Shown here piece by piece: positions 6,563-8,846 of a stretch of DNA of 8,846 nt. Within the stretch, counting starts at the first letter, position 1. Each line of letters opens with the position of its first letter. The DNA is from Nitrospirota bacterium (GTDB lineage: Bacteria > Nitrospirota > Nitrospiria > Nitrospirales > UBA8639), in the NCBI GenBank assembly GCA_029865515.1, contig JAOUGQ010000115.1, positions 1 to 8,846 of the forward strand, written 5' to 3'. The notes beneath the pieces were generated by a model. It made no database searches, was not told where the DNA came from, and was given only the letters and a program-made list of their open reading frames with translations. The position numbers and the translations under genes are program-made.

Positions 6563-8062
6563 TTATGGGGCCAGATGACCGAACATCCCTTCCATCCCAC
6601 CTTTACGGTAAGGCATTCTCCCGGCCACCTTTGGTTGGCCAAGGGTATAGGCATTGGACGGCCTGGCCACTTTTGATTCCGGAAATACCCCTTCCGCATA
6701 TCCCATCAGCATCAACTCGAAATCATTGGGTTCCAAATAATGATCCGTGGGTAAGGTCTGCTTCACCATGTCCAGCGGCTTCACCAAATGAGGAGTCACA
6801 ATGACAATCAGTTCCGTCTCATTTTTTCGGAAAGAGGTGCTCCGGAATAACGCGCCCAAGACCGGGATATCACCCAGGAACGGGTATTTCGCCACGGCTT
6901 CCTTGATATTCTCTTGAAGCAGGCCGGCAATGGCGAAACTTTGTCCATCGCCCAATTCCACCACGGTCTTGACCCGTCGGGTCGTAAGCGCGGGAATCTT
7001 AAACCCTTGAACGACAATGCCATTGGCAAAATCTAATTCTGACACTTCCGGGTTCACAATCACGGAAATGCGCCCCTCCGACAGGACAGTGGGCGTAAAT
7101 TTCAAGCCAACCCCGAATTCTTTAAATTTAATCGTCACCTGGCCGAGTTGCTGCGGAATGGGAATCGGAAATTCTCCCCCGACCAGGAATTCCGCTGCCT
7201 GGCCGCTCTCGGCAATCAAGGTCGGTTCGGCCAGAGTTTTAGACAGATCATGCTGCTTCAGCATGTCTAAAAAGAGCGTCCATAAATCCTGGCCAATCCC
7301 GAATCCCAACACCAGGTTCGAGGCCAGCGTGCGCACATCCGGAAAGGTGAGAGTCGTGGTTTGCGCCGATTGCGTGTGCGCAAACGGGTCGTAGGCATCA
7401 ATCGTCGATAAATCGTTGATGAGTCCAATGGAAAAATCACGATGATTTTTCTGTTGCCGTTGAAAATTGACCCCCAGGCGCTTCATCAGCCCGCGCTGCA
7501 TTTCCGCGACTTTCACTTCCATCATCACCTGTTGCACGCCACCCACTTGAACCAGATTGATAATTTTTTGCGGCGCATAGGGCTCAGCCAGGGTTAAGGC
7601 TTTCGCCAAAGACTCCATATTTGACACATTACCTGCCAGGGTAATGTGATCGTGACTGCTCATCACTTGAATAGCCGGCTCATGAGGCAGCATCGAATGA
7701 ATCTGTTCCTTCAATCGTGTCACATCGGGAGACACCTGGACCTGAAAGACATTGGCCACCTGCCCGTCCTGTCCCCATAAGGTCAGAGTCGTCGTCCCAG
7801 CGACCTTCCCGGCAAGATAAATTTGCTTGGGGGAGAGCACAATTTGATCCGCCACTTCAGGATTGGCGACCGACGCCCGCTTAAACGGCGTCACCGCTTC
7901 CACGATTCTTGACTCTCCAACGGTCAGATGGAGCCGTTGAAGCTCATTCACTTGGACCGCCTGAGTGGTGAGACCTTCTCCCAAGGCTCCCGTGTAGCCC
8001 ACAAGGACCATGCCCAGAGCCATCAACAAGCTCCTGAATGGAAAACCATGAATCTGATTCAT
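6563..8062 (-). CDS. cpaC: Tad pilus outer-membrane secretin CpaC/RcpA
   Basis: A protein of 499 residues with a signal peptide (about 1-28, cleavage likely after ALG). Domains in order are as follows. The pilus/secretin N-terminal domain (about 43-104) begins LHLTVGESRIVE and contains ANPEVAD. A BON-like domain (about 112-172) contains HITLAGNVSNMESLAKA. The secretin core (about 178-430) has the hallmark AEPTLIAESGQAAEFLVGGE (279-298) and VELGDGQSFAIAGLL (368-382), followed by PFLGDIPVLGALFRS and ELIVIVTPHLVKP. The protein forms the multimeric outer-membrane channel through which the Flp pilus passes. The C-terminal tail of about 65 residues, with a Gly-rich end, is common in this family. 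The start at 8062 is preferred because AAAGG (8070-8074) lies seven bases upstream; in-frame starts at 8077 and 8086 are possible but lack a good site. The gap from cpaB is 46 bases and the gap to the lipoprotein gene is 27 bases. Confidence 0.96.
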   Translation of the reverse strand: MNQIHGFPFRSLLMALGMVLVGYTGALGEGLTTQAVQVNELQRLHLTVGESRIVEAVTPFKRASVANPEVADQIVLSPKQIYLAGKVAGTTTLTLWGQDGQVANVFQVQVSPDVTRLKEQIHSMLPHEPAIQVMSSHDHITLAGNVSNMESLAKALTLAEPYAPQKIINLVQVGGVQQVMMEVKVAEMQRGLMKRLGVNFQRQQKNHRDFSIGLINDLSTIDAYDPFAHTQSAQTTTLTFPDVRTLASNLVLGFGIGQDLWTLFLDMLKQHDLSKTLAEPTLIAESGQAAEFLVGGEFPIPIPQQLGQVTIKFKEFGVGLKFTPTVLSEGRISVIVNPEVSELDFANGIVVQGFKIPALTTRRVKTVVELGDGQSFAIAGLLQENIKEAVAKYPFLGDIPVLGALFRSTSFRKNETELIVIVTPHLVKPLDMVKQTLPTDHYLEPNDFELMLMGYAEGVFPESKVARPSNAYTLGQPKVAGRMPYRKGGMEGMFGHLAP

Positions 8063-8069
8063 AACGTTA

Positions 8070-8074
8070 CCTTT
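8070..8074 (-). promoter_or_regulatory. Ribosome binding site of cpaC
   Basis: AAAGG on the minus strand, seven bases before the ATG at 8062. It supports this start over two in-frame codons further upstream. Confidence 0.5.
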
Positions 8075-8108
8075 CATGCCGATCATCGCGTCACCATCGA
8101 CGACCCTC

Positions 8109-8846
8109 TTAAAATTTCATCGTTTTTCGATCCGTCCCTTTGATCACCTCGACCTGGTTCTGAGGCTTGCGAGCCACTTTAGGCCGCGGAGGAATGAGTT
8201 GGTGTGAACTCATCAAATCCTTAAAGTCCGCGCCCTTCGTTTTCTTCACCTCGGGATTGAGCGGACTCCGCAAGGCCAACCGTAATTTCCCACCATTTTC
8301 GGCCATGGCCAACTTCTCGGCTTCTTCCAATGACACTTCCAGCGTTATGACTTTCACGGGAGTGGGCTTTTCCTCTCCGTTGGCTCTCTCCATTTGCGTA
8401 TCGGTAGCCAACACCAGGGTATTCTCAAGAACCACCTTCGTCACTTCCTCTCTATTGCCGCCATTATCTTTCTTCTTCCCCCGTGGATCCTCAAACGTCG
8501 CCATCACATCAACCCGATCACCCGGCTGCACAAAACCCGGAAGCCCGACAATCTCGTTGACTTTCACGGCCATCGCCCGTTTATTGGGATCCATGACGGC
8601 AGACACGCCACCCGTTTTCAGATCGATGGGGGCCAACTTGGATTCTAAAATGGGTTCATTTTTCTTCAGGTTCGTCAACACCACCCGACCGTTCAAGGAG
8701 GCCTGATCTTTAAAATGTCCCGCCGGCACCCCGTCTTCGGGATACATCATGATGCGAACCGTTTTGTCCGCGAGCGGGGTTCCCCAGGGGATATCGGCAC
8801 TGGCCACGGCCACACTCACGCCCTCCATCACCACTTCAGGGGTGTC
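8109..8846 (-). CDS. cpaB: Tad pilus periplasmic protein CpaB/RcpC (5' end cut by window edge)
   Basis: The frame is open to the right edge, so the start codon, the N-terminal membrane anchor and the first residues are missing; 245 residues are visible. They begin with an SAF domain (VSVAVASADIPWGTPLADKT, then YPEDGVPAG and ILESKLAP, about residues 10-72 of the visible part). The CpaB/RcpC domain follows: RAMAVKVNEIVGLPGFVQPG, GDRVDVMATFED, VLENTLVLATD and ITLEVSLEEAEKLAMAENGG, ending near ALRSPLNP. A charged stretch rich in Lys, Asn and Glu (about 120-135) interrupts the domain in the place where other CpaB proteins have a variable loop. CpaB is an inner-membrane-anchored periplasmic partner of the secretin, and its place directly before cpaC is standard. 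The C-terminal 45 residues are basic and proline-containing, without a recognised domain. Confidence 0.94.
   Translation of the reverse strand, partial: DTPEVVMEGVSVAVASADIPWGTPLADKTVRIMMYPEDGVPAGHFKDQASLNGRVVLTNLKKNEPILESKLAPIDLKTGGVSAVMDPNKRAMAVKVNEIVGLPGFVQPGDRVDVMATFEDPRGKKKDNGGNREEVTKVVLENTLVLATDTQMERANGEEKPTPVKVITLEVSLEEAEKLAMAENGGKLRLALRSPLNPEVKKTKGADFKDLMSSHQLIPPRPKVARKPQNQVEVIKGTDRKTMKF

Noticed and set aside
8167..8706. 179-residue plus-strand open frame
   Set aside because: It lies fully antisense to cpaB, a clear family member, has low-complexity Ser/Phe-rich composition and no recognisable motif. The other plus-strand frames over cpaF, cpaE, cpaC, tadB and tadC (for example 4146-4499 and 7017-7394) are shadows in the same way.
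1..8846. CRISPR array, tRNA, rRNA, riboswitch or a new defence system
   Set aside because: No regularly spaced direct repeats, no tRNA or rRNA-like stretches and no defence-type domains were seen. Apart from the RAYT/REP end, the window is an ordinary Tad pilus operon.

Overview
The window is most of a tight adherence (Tad/Flp, type IVc) pilus assembly operon. Every real gene lies on the minus strand, so transcription runs from right to left. Seven complete genes and one edge-truncated gene follow the familiar order cpaB (cut by the right edge) - cpaC - small lipoprotein - cpaE/tadZ - cpaF/tadA - tadB - tadC - tadD. Gaps are short (a 4-bp overlap up to 90 bp), except for 189 bp between tadC and tadD. 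This fits one transcription unit with a promoter outside the window, to the right. The prepilin (flp), the prepilin peptidase and the minor pseudopilins (tadE/F/G) are not in the window.

How the parts work together: CpaC forms the outer-membrane secretin ring. CpaB is its periplasmic partner. The small lipoprotein sits where CpaD/RcpB-type lipoproteins are encoded. CpaE/TadZ is a ParA/MinD-like ATPase that positions the machine. CpaF is the hexameric motor ATPase. TadB and TadC are the paired inner-membrane platform proteins. TadD is a TPR lipoprotein thought to support secretin assembly.

The left end (about 1-235) is different. The 5' end of a REP-associated tyrosine transposase (RAYT, IS200/IS605-like) runs off the left edge with an in-frame TGA 22 codons after its start. 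Just upstream of it is a cluster of REP-like palindromes built on GTCGGGTTA. One hairpin has the GTAG tetranucleotide directly at its 5' foot, as in known RAYT/REP pairs. This is the part of the window least explained by standard annotation.

Organism: an outer-membrane-bearing (Gram-negative type) bacterium, shown by the secretin and two lipoproteins, with base composition that looks close to 50% GC by eye. The RAYT/REP style, mid GC and Tad layout would suit a Nitrospira-like or deltaproteobacterial-grade genome. That assignment is inference only, since the window has no phylogenetic marker.
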